A stretch of 64,000 bases of DNA from Euleptes europaea (Eukaryota; Chordata; Lepidosauria; Squamata; Sphaerodactylidae), in assembly GCF_029931775.1 (NCBI RefSeq), contig NW_026612049.1, positions 620,001-684,000 of the forward strand. Reading direction: 5' to 3'. Below the pieces are notes generated by a model that was not told where the DNA came from, did not search any database, and saw nothing but the letters and a program-made list of their open reading frames with translations. The position numbers were made by a program, and so were the translations under genes. Below, in pieces: positions 1 to 49,962 of this stretch; position 1 is the stretch's first letter; every line of letters starts with the position of its first letter.

Positions 1-42
1 AACAAAGCAATACATGAGGAGTCTTTTGTTTGTTTGTTTCAG

Positions 43-38022
<37,980 letters not shown>

Positions 38023-39189
38023 AGAAAGCTGACATTCAAACACATACCTGGCCTTTCTTGTGAATAGTAATTTTTAAACATATTTATTTGAGAGTGCCAG
38101 AAGAGCTCAAAATGAGGTGACAGGTAACCTAATTGTAGTAGGTTTATAAAAATCTGTTAGTCTTTAAGATGTCACAAGACACCTTTTTTGTTTCATAAAA
38201 GATGGAAGAAATGAGATTTTGTGCTACCCTTTCATCTCTCTTTTCTCATTCAGTGCATTGGGTTTTCTCATTCACTCCTTGAGGGGAACTGCCGTGTGGG
38301 CATGGACATATTTTCCTGAACAGGGCATCTTACTCCTACAATGTGACAGTGGTTTGAATCTTAATTTTGAAAAGGTTATATCAGGTTATCCTCCTGTATA
38401 TACAAAAATGCACAGTGCCGGTCTCAGACATTTCTGAACTTGAAGTGAAAAGTAAAAATGATACCCCACACACACACATCTTTGCAATGGCTTAGAATGC
38501 TGGAGGATGAAAGCAGGAAAATTGTGCCTTCTTTTGAAACTGCCACTTAGAATGGCTGTGCTTGTAGCCTTGTGGTAAAGTTAGCCCTGGTGATATAATA
38601 CTATAGTGGATTTTTAGACATTAAATTCTGATAATAAGTGAAAGTTCAGTGTATTAATGTGGACAGGGCTCAAATGGTAAGCACTGAACATCATTTTTTA
38701 TCTGACCTGTCCACCAACTTCAGTAGATTTCAGTCTTAAAGAATCTTGGCAGAATTATTCAAATGTGCTATTTTTCACCGTTTTGCCAAAGTCTTGTTTT
38801 GTGCATTTATACCTCAGGGATTGTTCATGGGTAGTACCTCTTTCCTTCTCCATAATTTTCTTTTCCCTGGTAAAACTGGGCATATACATTTTTTTTTTTT
38901 ACAGTGACGGGAGAATCTGATTCCTGAAGCTTACATATTGCATTTTTCTTCTCCTCGCTATGCCAGTGTCAACAGCATAGAAAGGAATAAGCCGAATCTA
39001 GCCAATGGGAATTACCATCTCTGTGTGGGTGGGAATTGAATACAAATCCCATGACAAATCCCATATCCCATGGATATTGGACAGATACTTGGCCTAAAAA
39101 GATGAAAAATTGTACAGCCATGTAAAGATGACCCAGAATATCACAGGGTTAGCTTTCTCGTGGTCATATGTATCATCCTTTGAAATGGT

Positions 39190-39690
39190 CAGGTAATATA
39201 ACTCTCTAACAGCTCATTCCTGAGCCTTTGGTGGCTGGGGATGGCATGGCCGAGGCATAACTGCGGCACCTCTAAAGAGATTCCCCGGCCTCCGAAAGGC
39301 TTAAAAAAGCCTTTTTGAAGCTTACATTTCGAAAATGGGCATTTTTCCCCATTGAAAACAGCAAGGCTGCTCCAGGAAAAACCTGGCACAGCAACACTGT
39401 TGCTGAAGGGGATGTTCCCAGCCTGAAAGGGGTCAGGAAGCTGCCTACCGGCAGCTCTGACCCCCAGAATGCCCTGGGAACGCCCCCCAGGATGACGGCA
39501 TGGGGACCTGTACCGGCGTGATGCCAGTGGGAGGCTCAGCTGCCGTCCCAGGTCTGCGCTGTCTTGCCAGTGCAGGGAGGCCAGTGGCGCAAGTAAGCTG
39601 GGTGCTGGAGCAAGCGGGCCAGACTCCGGCACAGCCACTTGTGCACCTCCTGAGCTCTTTTGGCCCCAGAGCTCAGGATGGGCTGCCCGT
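39190..39690. other. GC-rich block in probable FREM1 3'UTR
   Basis: Abrupt GC-rich segment resembling in composition the block at 21280-21850; ORFs on both strands without domains. Probably an inserted repeat. Confidence 0.4.
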
Positions 39691-40226
39691 GTTGTAAAAT
39701 AAGTAGAGAAATCTTAATTTGTGTGGGCTCATTGTGAAACCTTGGAAAAGCATAACTATTCTGTTCTTTTCCACAAATAGGATAGTAATTCCTGATGAAA
39801 TGGAGAAAAGGGAGGGCAATGGAGTTTTAAAAAATTGGAAAAACACTATAAATGTCTTAACAAGTCAGCAACATTTTAATAGTCACTAGTCTGCAACTCC
39901 AAAAGACTTCCAGTAGTCCATTAGAAACAAAATATGATTTCTCAGAAGAAAACTAATTTTTAACATTGGCATTGATAAATATGTGATGAGAATTATACAA
40001 ATAAATCAGGCTTCTATTATACACATGTTTTCCTTTTAGGGGCATTTGAAGTGCATGGGTTTTTACAAATTATATATACATTCTTTACTGAATTCTAGAT
40101 ACAATAGTATGTTTATCATAGCGAGGTTTTGCTTTATTTAAATTAACCTGGTGCTAATCAACATTTGTACTCCAAATACCATTCTATATGTACTGTATCT
40201 ACTGTAATGTCTAAATATGTACTGTT

Positions 40227-40232
40227 AATAAA
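40227..40232 (+). terminator. FREM1: Candidate FREM1 poly(A) signal
   Basis: Canonical AATAAA in a TA/TG-rich context, 2.2 kb after the stop codon. Confidence 0.5.
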
Positions 40233-40554
40233 AGCATATTACAAATGATAAAAAATATTGAGGCTGTATCTTTGTTGTCCTTTAATAGTCCCCGTCAATG
40301 TTTCTTTGAGACAAAAAATGTTGAAACCCATGGAAATATGTCTTATATCATTGACAATGACAATGGCATTGGCTGCTTCCTTGCTGGAAAGTGAAGTAGA
40401 GGTAAGCAGGGTTCTGGTAGTGAATGAGTAGGAAAGAGATCTTGGCTTGTAGTGGATCGTTTGATGAAAATGTCAACTCAGTGAATAGCAGTGGTGAAAA
40501 AGTCAAATTCTGTGATAAGGGATTATTAGGAAAATGACTGAAAATAAAATGGCC

Positions 40555-40820
40555 ATGCTGTAATGTAAATATCCATGGCATGGCCACATCTGGAACACTG
40601 TTTTACAGTTCTGGTCACCCTATCTCAGAAAAAATATTCCAGAGCTGGGAAAGGGGCCATAAGGAAAGATTAAACCGGCTGATGCTTTTCAGTTTACAGA
40701 AAAGGGGACCAGGGGTGGGGTGGGGGATGATAGAAATTTATAAAATTATGCATGAGGTGGAGAATGTGAATAGAAAGAATTGTTTCTCCCCATTTTTAAC
40801 TTGGGGGCATCTACAAAAGA
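40555..40820 (+). mobile_element. CR1-type LINE fragment
   Basis: TATCCATGGCATGGCCACATCTGG..GTTCTGGTCACCC and ATAAAATTATGCATGAGGTGGAGAA are words of the CR1 RT C-terminal coding region. Broken frame, short. Confidence 0.6.
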
Positions 40821-42990
40821 AACAACAGTGCAGGTTCTCAGATCTATGAGGTCTATGCTTGCTGCCCATATACCTGTATGCTGCCTACTCCTAGATCACA
40901 GTCCCAGAAACTCCTTAGAGGAATCTGCTAATGAAGTAAGCTCCCCACCCCACACACATATTCACTGCGCTAGATCCTACAAAACACAAATGCTTCTTGA
41001 TGCCTACCTCTTCCCAACCTTCTTTGCCCCCCCCCCCACACAAAAGTATTGCTGAGGGTTAGGGTATTCCCATGGATTAAAAAGTAATGTGGCACAGGGG
41101 CTGTAAATAGAAGAAGGAGTAAAAAGCCTGGCAAGTTATATCATACTACTCTGCTTAGGTACATGCAGAGTTTTCCTCCATACTTAACAACCTTCCTCCA
41201 GTGAAAGAGGCTTTTCATCTACTAGAAGATACTCTTCCTCCAGAAGAAGGTGACTCTAGCTTGTGGAAAGTTAGCTGAGCAGAGTGGTAGGATACAATCC
41301 ACTATTTTATTTTTTAATGGAGATTTCATCCTGAAAGCCTGACACACAAGGATATTGCTAATAGTGTATGACCCTTAAATGTATACTCATGCAATTTCCA
41401 ATTACTAGAGGAATCTGAAAACATGTCAATTGACTACTGTCTCTCAACATGAGATTTAAAGAGTACCTTGAAGCAGTTTAGGTATTTCCAGGCACCTCAA
41501 AAGCTGAAATTTGACACATTAACTAAGATGGTCTGAAAGGGATTCACTGTAAATGTCTCCTTAGAAGAGGAGGCTGAAGTTGGTTCCCAGTTCGTTCCTC
41601 CTTAGAAGCAAGAGGATACTTAAAGACTTCATAGGAAGCTGACATTTCACATTGCCAAAGACGCGCTGGTTAACAGAGATGTCCTCAGTTGCTTGCTTTT
41701 AACGAACTGGGCTCTAATCAACAAACGTTTATCCGACAAATAAATCCGTTTAAGATTCCACAAGAGTTCTTTTTTTGTTTTTGCAGTAACAAATGAATGT
41801 TACTCTGGAAGATTTTACTAGTTTATTTTACATTCTGGAAGATTTTACTAGTTTATTTTACATTCCAAGGCCATTTGGGGCAATCAGTCTGAAAGATCAG
41901 AATTCTGAAATGAAAGAAAATTGAAAGGATTTTACTGGTCTGAAATAATATACTTTAAATTCAATCTAAAAATGTAATGTTATTACCAATAACATGCTGG
42001 GCACCAAATTCTGAACATGCTTCTGAATCAAGATTATCTTTTCAGTAAGTCTGCTTTTTGATTCACTTACGCATTCCCTGTGTAAACAGCTGTTTGTGTA
42101 TTCATGATGCCATTTGCTGTTCCCAGGGATTCTGTTTGTTTTTCGTTTTGCCCCTTCAATTTGTCTCCTGACCAGAATCCTGTTTACTCACTCCAATCCA
42201 CAGCCTTGTCCTATTGAAAGAATGCTTTTGGACAGCCCCACACTGGGCAACATACAGAAACCAAGTTGCAATCTGTCACAGCGTGTTGTGGGGGGTGGCT
42301 TTTAAAAATTGTAGTCATTTCTGTATGTTGCACCTATTCTTAATTATGGCTTTTTCATTTATAAGATTTTTTCTCTGTATAAACGTCCAAGTCCACAACT
42401 GAGAATCATACTTTATGTCCATGAAAGCTTATACTGTAATAAAACATGGGTTTCTTCATTGTTTCTAATAGACTAAGAGCATTCACACCTGCCAATTAAA
42501 TACATATCCTTCCTACATTGATCTCTGCATCCACCTCCTTCCTTTGCCTCGGCTGTCTCATTTCTGTCAGATCTTAAATTTAAAGACAGGGACCTTTCTT
42601 GCTGTACAGTATGAAGGGCCAGGCACATTGACAGAGCTATATAAATACAAAATAATATTATGGTATTTACCTTATTGTATGCATCTGAAATAAAGTACTG
42701 TCTAAACAGCTAAATATGCTACAGTCTCATTGAGATTTTACAAATAGATCAACACCTGTCAAAAAAACAAGATTCCTCCCTCAAACTACCTACACTCTTT
42801 GTTTATTCTTGTTTAAAGCGGTCCCCTCTCCCTTTTGTTAGGCTGACCTTCCAGCTTCCCTTCTTCATCTACCTGTAGGTGGGGAATTAAATATGACAGA
42901 CTGTACTGGAAGCCAAAGGGAGACTTGTGGGACTTGAACGGATTTATTGAAGGATGAGGTTTCTTGGGCTAGGGCCTACTCCATTAAGCC
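40821..42990. other. FREM1-CER1 intergenic, mostly unassigned
   Basis: A perfect 29-30 bp tandem duplication (TCTGGAAGATTTTACTAG units) lies at about 41803-41862. 42395-42460 carries CATGAAAGCTTATACTGTAATAA, a scrap of the repeat family seen at 43000. Nothing else recognised. Confidence 0.5.
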
Positions 42991-42999
42991 ACCACATCA

Positions 43000-43118
43000 T
43001 CTGAGGAAGTGGGCTCTAGTCCACAAAAGATTATACTTCAACAAAGCTATTCACCTTTAAGGTGTCACAGGAGACCTTTCTGTTTTGGTTGCAATAGACT
43101 AACACAGCTGCCCCACTT
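43000..43118 (+). repeat. Interspersed repeat fragment, possibly Penelope-like
   Basis: CTGAGGAAGTGGGCTCTAGT then CCACAAAAGATTATAC, AAGGTGTCACAGGAG and AGACTAACACAGCTGCC is a common reptile repeat end. The CTGAGGA..GTGG/CCAC..AAAG layout resembles a hammerhead core; assignment uncertain. Confidence 0.45.
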
Positions 43119-43251
43119 GAGAATGTATTGGAACGCTAATACACATTTAGGAAATGTCCACAGTTCCTAGACAGCCTCTAAACAATTTATCCAAACACTG
43201 ACAATCACTCCTGCCTGGGAAAACAGATCCCACTTTAGATAATGCATTCTG

Positions 43252-43379
43252 AATACACATTCTCCAAGTTAGGAAGATTAAGATACTCAGGATACTCTTA
43301 TCATAATCACAGCCTGCAGTTAATGAACACCACCTGTTTTGTCCCCCACCACCTTCCTCTAAGAGAGTACCATTCAGAC
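43252..43379 (+). promoter_or_regulatory. CER1: Putative CER1 proximal regulatory module
   Basis: AATACACA (43252-43259, the complement of the FoxH1 consensus TGTGTATT), AGATTA (43275-43280, complement of TAATCT, a K50 homeodomain site as used by Otx/Gsc), TAATCA (43314-43319) and CAGAC (43375-43379, SMAD box) lie within 130 bp upstream of the TATA box. CER1 is known as a Nodal/Smad and Otx2 target; function of these sites here is inference. Confidence 0.4.
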
Positions 43380-43398
43380 TCTAAAACTGTAGACTTCA

Positions 43399-43406
43399 TA
43401 TAAATA
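43399..43406 (+). promoter_or_regulatory. CER1: CER1 TATA box
   Basis: TATAAATA, 80 bp upstream of the ATG, so transcription would start near 43430 and give a short 5'UTR of about 55 nt. Confidence 0.7.
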
Positions 43407-43485
43407 CAGTAGCCTGCTTTCAAACCATTTCTGAAGCTGCAAGAAATTAAGGGGGAAAGGAGTACCCACCCAGAAGGCCAGCATA

Positions 43486-43974
43486 ATGTTTTTGCTATTG
43501 ATTCAAATGCTGCTGATTTCATGCCATGGAACAAGGGAGCAAACAGAAGAGCTACAGAAGAAAAGGGGAGAAACAATTCCACACTTTTTGACTCAAGATT
43601 TGCTAAGGGAAGATCTAGCCGATAATGAGGGCGTTCCGGAACGTGGTTGGTTTGGGGCAAACCCATTGGCAGAGATGACGAGCAAGGAGCAAGATGAATC
43701 CCAAAGGGCCAAATTTGTTTCCCCATATAGAGATGCAACTCAAGATGTTGGGAACTGGGCCCCCACATGTGGGTCTCCGCATTCAGAGGATGCAAAAAAA
43801 ACATCTTCCCATCCACACTGCAAAAGGGAAGCAGAATCACCCTTCAGGAAAGATGCCAAAAGGTTCTGGGACCTTTTTATGTTGAAAACCAAGTCAAGGT
43901 CTGAAGAAGTTGTCCTTCCCATCAAGACCAATGAGATGTACGAGGAGACTTGCAGCACTCTGCCATTTTCTCAG
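43486..43974 (+). CDS. CER1: CER1 exon 1
   Basis: ATG with A at -3 after a TATA-driven short leader; donor TCTCAG|GTAAAG at 43974/43975, phase 0. Holds signal peptide, pro-region and the first knot cysteine (ETC). Confidence 0.97.
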
Positions 43975-45669
43975 GTAAAGGAAATTAAACCTAAACTTAT
44001 ATCCCTTGTCTAACCTTCTTTTAAACAATCAGGAATGTTTGTGAAGTACTGCTGATATTCATAAGTTCAAATTGCACTTTTAATTTTCAAAATATTTCTC
44101 CCTAACAGCAACCTTGTGAGGTAAGTCTCCATTTCCCCAATTTTACTGATTGGACATTGAAGTCAGAATACGGCATTGCTGACAGCTTGCTTAAAAATCC
44201 ATGCTCGAAATTAAAATGTATTTGGGAGTGCTGCAAGTCTTGGAGCCAGAGAGCCTGCAGCCTTTGGCAACAATGTTCTATCACAATAACTTTTATATTT
44301 CTGCTGCTGAGGTAAAGATTACTTGAGGGCATGTAAATACTTAAAATGGATGCTGCCCTTTACATAGATGGAAGCTGCTTTAAGAGGTAAGCGTTTCATT
44401 AAAAATTTCTGCTCAAGAATCTGGAGTAAACACTGCACAGCGAAAACCCAACTAAAGTTGTGTACATGTTAAGAGTTTCCTACATTGAGGTAACAATATG
44501 AACATGTGCCTAGCTATCTGTCATAAAGTATATACATTATGTTGATATTATCAGATTCTAAGCATGACTAAGATGCTTAGAATCTTTTGAAAAAGAAAAA
44601 GTAAATCACAACATCTAAACATACAACAGATAAAGGATTTTCTTTTCCCCCCAAAACTGTATTGTATATTATATAAAGAGGACAACAGATTAATAAGGAG
44701 TCGGTTAAGTACATGAAGTGTGACTTGCAAAGTCACTGGACAGACTGAAGCTGACCACTATCCCCCCCCCATCTATATAAGGGGGTAATAATACTGGCCT
44801 TTCTTATAAGGTAGGTCTAAAGGATTACTGATACTTAAAAAAAAAAACCTCAGCTGTTAATCATTCTGTACAGTAGTTCCATATGATTAGCAGCATGGTC
44901 ATGTTTCAAAGGGAATCTTACATTTATAGAGAAATTATAGGTAAGCAAACATTTGATCAATTAAAACCCCCCAAAGTAAATTAACATCTTTATTGAGACA
45001 GAATTATTAATTACTACTGTTCTTCTGTTTTCAAGGGCAAAGCACCCTTTGCTCCTTTGTCCCAGTAGCCTTTGGTGCAACCTGAGACTTCTTTTGCACT
45101 AGCATTGCCTAACCTAATTAAATCTACAAAACTTCACTCCATCTTAAGAATTACCATAAGATTTGAAGGCTTGAGCCCCAATGTCATGCCCCCACATCAT
45201 CTTCTCTCCCCACTCACTCCTTTAATTTTGAACTTGAAAGATTGCCCACTACTTAGCAACATTTTGGTTAATCCTGAAAAGTTATTACCTACAGCTATGT
45301 ATATATGAGTGTATGTATTTGTTCTCTAAGAAAATGTCTACGTAAGTGCTTTAACAGGAGTGTGCTTTCTTTTAGAGCATTGTGTATGAGAACTGTGAGA
45401 CGGTGGTGGTGCAGAACAACTTATGCTTTGGGAAATGCAGTTCCTTTCATGTTCCTGGTCCTGAAGATCGCCTTTATACCTTCTGTTCCCACTGCTTGCC
45501 AACCAAGTTTTCCATGAGACATTTGGAGATGAACTGTACCAGGGTTGCTCCTCTGTTCAAGGTGATTATGATTGTAGAAGAATGCAAGTGTGAGGTTCAG
45601 AAGATTAAAGACCCTGAGATAGGATTTCTGCACTCAGATGTGCATGCAAATGTATACAAACACAACTGA
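43486..45669 (+). CDS. CER1: CER1 (Cerberus), two exons, 260 residues
   Basis: Secreted DAN-family cystine-knot antagonist of Nodal, BMP and (in frogs) Wnt, made in anterior endoderm. Exons 43486-43974 and 45376-45669 join in phase 0. Signal peptide MFLLLIQMLLISCHG at the start; a long poorly conserved pro-region; then SPFRKDAKRFWDLFM and EEVVLPIK, which match the conserved stretch before the knot. The CTCK domain runs from EETCSTLPFSQ to ECKCEV with nine cysteines and one sequon (NCT). From memory human CER1 has 267 residues with the same single intron place. Complete, with no break seen. It lies 5.5 kb after the FREM1 stop, same strand, as in other vertebrates. Confidence 0.97.
43975..45375. 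other. CER1: CER1 intron
   Basis: 1.4 kb, AT-rich, C-run near 44762. No repeat family recognised. Ends GTGCTTTCTTTTAG. Confidence 0.8.
45376..45669 (+). CDS. CER1: CER1 exon 2 (cystine knot)
   Basis: Starts SIVYENCETVVVQNNLC; continues CFGKC, FCSHCLPTKF, MNCT and ECKCEV; stop TGA at 45667-45669. Eight of the nine knot cysteines are here. Confidence 0.97.
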   Translation, partial: SIVYENCETVVVQNNLCFGKCSSFHVPGPEDRLYTFCSHCLPTKFSMRHLEMNCTRVAPLFKVIMIVEECKCEVQKIKDPEIGFLHSDVHANVYKHN

Positions 45670-46215
45670 TCCTTTCAAAGCTACCTTTATCCTTCACATT
45701 GGCAAGAAGAGACAAGATATCCATTACACGTTCTACTTGTTCTGTTTTTATAAAGTCTGATGCTTGATGTGTGTGTTTCTCTTGTACAAAATGGACAGTG
45801 CCCAAAATAGCTATTGCTGAATGTGCTCTTCTATACCAAGAAAGTTGGGTGGGTCTTCATTGTTACACTTCACTTCATATATCTCAGATATGATCCTTGG
45901 ACTAAAAACAATTAGGCATCTTGATTCCAAGGACTTTTTGTTTATTTGTTCATTGGCAACATATCCTTTGCCTTATACTCATTACTTTCACTCATAGCTA
46001 ATTCAACTGGATGTAGGAACCATTCACCAGTTTACCTGTATTTGGACATTTCTTTTTACAAACGAGCAGCTGATCACTCACTTTTTGTGATACGGTGCTA
46101 CCAAAATATTGGATCTTAAAGGAAAACATTACTAAATAATGGGGAAAATCAGAATTGTGACCTGTTGATGGTGGACCAGCCTTAATTATAATAAAACAAA
46201 TGTTAACATGACTTT
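45670..46215 (+). other. CER1: CER1 3'UTR (inferred end)
   Basis: First AATAAA after the stop is at 46190-46195 (ATAATAAAACAAATG), giving a 3'UTR of about 540 nt. Confidence 0.6.
46190..46195 (+). terminator. CER1: CER1 poly(A) signal
   Basis: AATAAA 520 nt after the stop codon. Confidence 0.65.
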
Positions 46216-46940
46216 GTCATATTGAAAGGAGTGAGGCAAGCATGTTGTTTAGCCATTTTTATTAATTTCCCTTTAAATTGGGATTTAATTTTAATATGAC
46301 TTAATTGTGCTTCATCATTGCAAGTCAACTCAAATGTACACATAAATCTATTTTGTTCAACAGGACTCTAGGCACAGAAATGTAGCCATTCAGCCCAATC
46401 CCAGTCATGTTTTCTTAAATCCTGATGGGTGCGATTAGAGCTACTCCCTAGTACATTTTGGAGGGCTAGCAGTTGATGGACCAAAAGCAGCTCCAAAGGA
46501 CCTAAAGCAGCATTTCCCCCTCCCCATGCCACTTGTTTTTGTGGACACCACATGATTATATGGGCACCACATGAGATCTGTAGTGGGAAGGGGAATCAAC
46601 AGAAACCCCTCCATTTGTGTAAACCGCAGATCCAAGGAAATGTCTCTTCAATGATAAAGTCCTTGAAGGCATTTTCCTTTTCAAATTGCATCCTATCAAC
46701 TATTTAGAAAGAGGAAAGATAGCTATCCCTTCCAAACAGACACCCTCTTATTGTCACTACCTACAATAAGGAAAAATACTTAAGTTATTTCTCCTTATAT
46801 CTTTGGATCCCTGAGAAATGCAGCTTCAGGCCATTTTGCTAGCCTCCTATAGAAAAAAAAACATCCAGATCAAAGGGAATAGTCTCTGTGTGGATAGCTG
46901 GTTGGATTGGGCCCTATGTGTGAATTTTCTCTGTTTAGAA
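46216..46940. other. Intergenic segment, nothing recognised
   Basis: Unique-looking AT-rich DNA with no repeat family or coding signal. Confidence 0.5.
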
Positions 46941-46954
46941 TGGAGGTGTTAAGA

Positions 46955-47095
46955 GAAAACAACAGCTGTAATTGTTAATTAGATTAGTGCACTAGCTTTT
47001 GGGGCTGAGTGTTTAATTAACCCAGCAATGATCAGCTGCATGTAATTAACACTGTATTCTGTTATATCAAGGATGTGTTAATTTGATCTGATTTT
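46955..47095. promoter_or_regulatory. Homeodomain-site-rich block, candidate enhancer
   Basis: Within about 140 bp: TGTAATTGTTAATTAGATTAG, GTTTAATTAACCC, CATGTAATTAACAC and GTTAATTTGATC, i.e. many TAAT cores, four of them paired as TTAATTA/GTAATTA types, next to AATGATCAGCTG (E-box CAGCTG). No repeat similarity noticed. Function is inference from motif density. Confidence 0.35.
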
Positions 47096-47812
47096 TAGAG
47101 TGAACTTCCACATTCAGAGCAAGTTGTGACCAGGTGCTAACAGAATATTGCTGGGGAGGGGGGTAGAGCCAGAGGATAGGGGTCTTATATAGACCCCAGA
47201 GACTTAAATGCAGTAACACTGGAAATGCCAAATGGGGGTTGTTTCTGAAAAGTTCCCTATTTATTTTGATTTGTTTTTATTTCATTTTAGTTTAATTTAC
47301 AAGGCTTCTCAGGGATGTCCCTAATTGAGGGGGGGAATAACAAGTGTTCAGTTATTGCTGCACTGTATCTTATGTAAAGACTGTTACCTTTAAAGCTATT
47401 TTAACTGCTGTTAATTGTCAACTCCTGGGGTGCATTTTTTCTTTCACATGCACAATCAGATTACTCCTTAAATACCTGACCAGATTCACAGAGATACCAG
47501 TAAAAGTATGCTAACAATATGCCAAGTGCTGTCACCTTGTTGTTAGTCCAGATTCCAGGGGACACGGGTGGGAACCAGCTGAAATAACAGATTGGACGCC
47601 TACAGCCCTTTCCTGTAAGCACAACCTTCTTTGAATGACATTCAACATCTGGATTTTTAAACAATTAATGCTGAAAAAATCCAGTCCCTGCCAGTTTAAC
47701 TGTAGCAGGCTGCTAATAATATTACATCATCTGTCAGCAAGATTTACAAAGTTTCTGATCAAATGGAAGCTTAACTTCCAGTGAGTATATCAGGCTCTTA
47801 GCCTATTAAAAT
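47096..47812. other. Intergenic segment, nothing recognised
   Basis: No repeat family or exon recognised. Confidence 0.5.
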
Positions 47813-48366
47813 ATGTGTGTGTGTGTGAAGTGCTGTCAAGTCGCTTCCGACTCATGGCGACCCTATGAATGAAAGTCCTCCAAAATGTCCTGTCTTTGAC
47901 AGCCTTCCTCAGATCTTGCAAATTGAAGGCTGTGGCTTCCTTTATTGAGTCAAACCATCTCTTGTTGGGTCTTCCTCTTTTCCTGCTGCCCTCAACTTTT
48001 CCTAGCATGACTGTCTTTTCCAGTGACTCTTGTCATCTCATGACGTGACCAAAATACGATAGCCTCAGTTTAGTCATTTTAGCTTTTAGGGTCAGTTCAG
48101 GCTTGATTTGATCTATAACCCACTGATTTGTTGTTTTTTTTGGCAGTCCACGGTATCCGTAACACTCTCCTCCAACACCACATTTCAAAGGAATCTATTT
48201 TCTTCCTATCAGCTTTCTTCACTGTCCAGCTTTCACACCCATGCATAGTAATAGGGAATACGATGGCATGAATTAATCTAGTCTTGGTGGCCAGTGACAC
48301 ATCCTTACACTTCAAAATCTTTTCTAGCTCCTTCATGGCTGCCCTTCCCAATCTCAATTCTGATTA
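47813..48366 (-). mobile_element. BovB (RTE) LINE 3' end
   Basis: Minus-strand peptides MRLGRAAMKELEKILKCKD and MLGKVEGSRKRGRPNKRW are the RT C-terminal region of BovB; 3' end CATGAGTCGGAAGCGACTTG then (CA)n. 5'-truncated and frame-broken. About 90% like the copy at 61895 by eye. Confidence 0.92.
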
Positions 48367-48380
48367 AAATATGGCCACTT

Positions 48381-49778
48381 AGAATCATAGAGTTGGAAGG
48401 GACCACCAGAGTCATCTAGACCAACCCCCTGCACAATGCAGGAAATTCACAACTACCTCCCCCACACACCCCTAGTGACCCCTACACCATGCCCAGAAGA
48501 TGACCCTCTCATGGTCTGCCTAAGGTCATAGAATCAGCATTGCTGACAGATGGCCATCTAGCGTCTGCTTCAAAACCTCCAGGGAAGGAGAGCTTACCAC
48601 CTCCCAAGGAAGCCTGTTCCACAGAGGAACCGCTCTATTAGAAAATTCTTCCCAACCTCTAGACGGAAACTCTTTTAATTTATTGGTTCTCGTAGGTTAT
48701 CTGGGCTGTGTAACCGTGGTCTTGGTATTTTCTTTCCTGACGTTTCGCCAGCAGCTGTGGCTGGCATCTTCAGAGGAGTAACACTGCAGGACAGACATTG
48801 GAGAGACACTGTCCTGCAGTGTTACTCCTCTGAAGATGCCAGCCACAGCTGCTGGCGAAACGTCAGGAAAGAAAATACCAAGACCACAGTTACACAGCCC
48901 GGATAACCTACGAGAACCAATGAACTCTGACCGTGAAAGCCTTCGACAATCTTTTGATTTAATTTCAACCCATTGGTTCTGATCTGACCTTCTGGGGCAA
49001 CAGAAAACAACTCGGCACCATCCTCTATAATGACAGCCCTTCAAGTACTTGAAGATGGTTCTCATATCCCCTCTCAGTCTTCCCATCTTCAGGCTAAACA
49101 TACTCAGCTCCTTCAACCTTTCTTCATAGGACTTGGTCTCCAGACCCCTCACCATCTTTGTTGCCCTCCTCTGGACACATTCCAGCTTGTCTACATCTTT
49201 CTTAAATTGTGGTGCCCAAAACTGAACACAGTACTCTAGGTGAGGTCTAACCAGAGCAAAGTGATACCATCACTTCACGTGATCTGGACACTATACTTCT
49301 GTTGATACAGCCCAAGATTGCATTTGCCTTTTTAGCTATCACATCACACTGTTGACTCCTGTTCAGCGTTTGGTCTAGTAAGACCCCAAGATCTTTTTGC
49401 ACACACCTCTGCTCCCTCATTCTATAATTATGCATTTGATTTCTACTACCTAAATGCAGAACTTTACATTTATCTTTGTTGAAGTGCATTTTATTAGTTT
49501 TAGCCCAATTCTCCAGCCTGTATCCTGGCTCTGTCTTCTACCATATTTGCTAACCTTCCCAATTTAGTATCATCTGCAAATTTAATAAGCATCCCCTCTA
49601 TTCCTTCATCCAAATTATTTATAAAGATGTTGAACAACACAGGACCCAGGACAGATCCCTGAGGCACTCCACAAGTCACTTCTCTCCAAGTGGATGAGGA
49701 ACCATTAACAAGCACTCTTTGGGTGCGATCTGTCAACCAGTTACAACCAGTTGCAGATCCACCTAACAGTAATAGGAT
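48381..49778 (-). mobile_element. CR1 LINE, 5'-truncated, split by hairpin insertion C
   Basis: Same family as 36108-37445. The RT piece at 49736-49500 keeps GVPQGSVLGPVLFNIFIN and FADDTKL; 49489-49247 keeps MHFNKDKCKVLHLGSRNQ. The frame is broken several times, and 48683-48949 is a foreign palindrome. Confidence 0.92.
48683..48949. mobile_element. Hairpin insertion C: Penelope-like inverted pair, 267 bp
   Basis: Arms 48683-48794 and 48809-48920 (112 bp each) are almost perfect reverse complements with a 14-bp loop; only the right side has a 29-nt extension (48921-48949). Target duplication TCTTTTAATTTA (48671-48682) and TCTTTTGATTTA (48950-48961), one mismatch. Outer sequence as in insertions A and B. 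Confidence 0.9.
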
Positions 49779-49962
49779 ATGTTATTATCTAAATGGTCTT
49801 ATCCATTATCTAAATGATTTGGATTAATCTATAGGGGTTTTGTTGCATGAAGGCTTTGGCTTTTATGACAGATTGTTTAACTAGTTTGCTTCTGTTTCTT
49901 CTGCGTCGTATGATTGGACGTATGAAACTTGGTTACAACTGTGAATTTACACAGTGGTCACA

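Larger units (their letters stand above)
38023..40250 (+). other. FREM1: Probable FREM1 3'UTR
   Basis: No further coding exon follows the stop. The first good poly(A) signal I see is AATAAA at 40227-40232 (AATAAAAGCATATT); an ATTAAA lies near 38619. The interval contains a short repeat piece near 38140-38190 and the GC-rich block 39190-39690. Length is inferred. Confidence 0.5.

Noticed and set aside
43307-43840. 177-codon minus-strand ORF
   Set aside because: Antisense shadow of CER1 exon 1 and its promoter.
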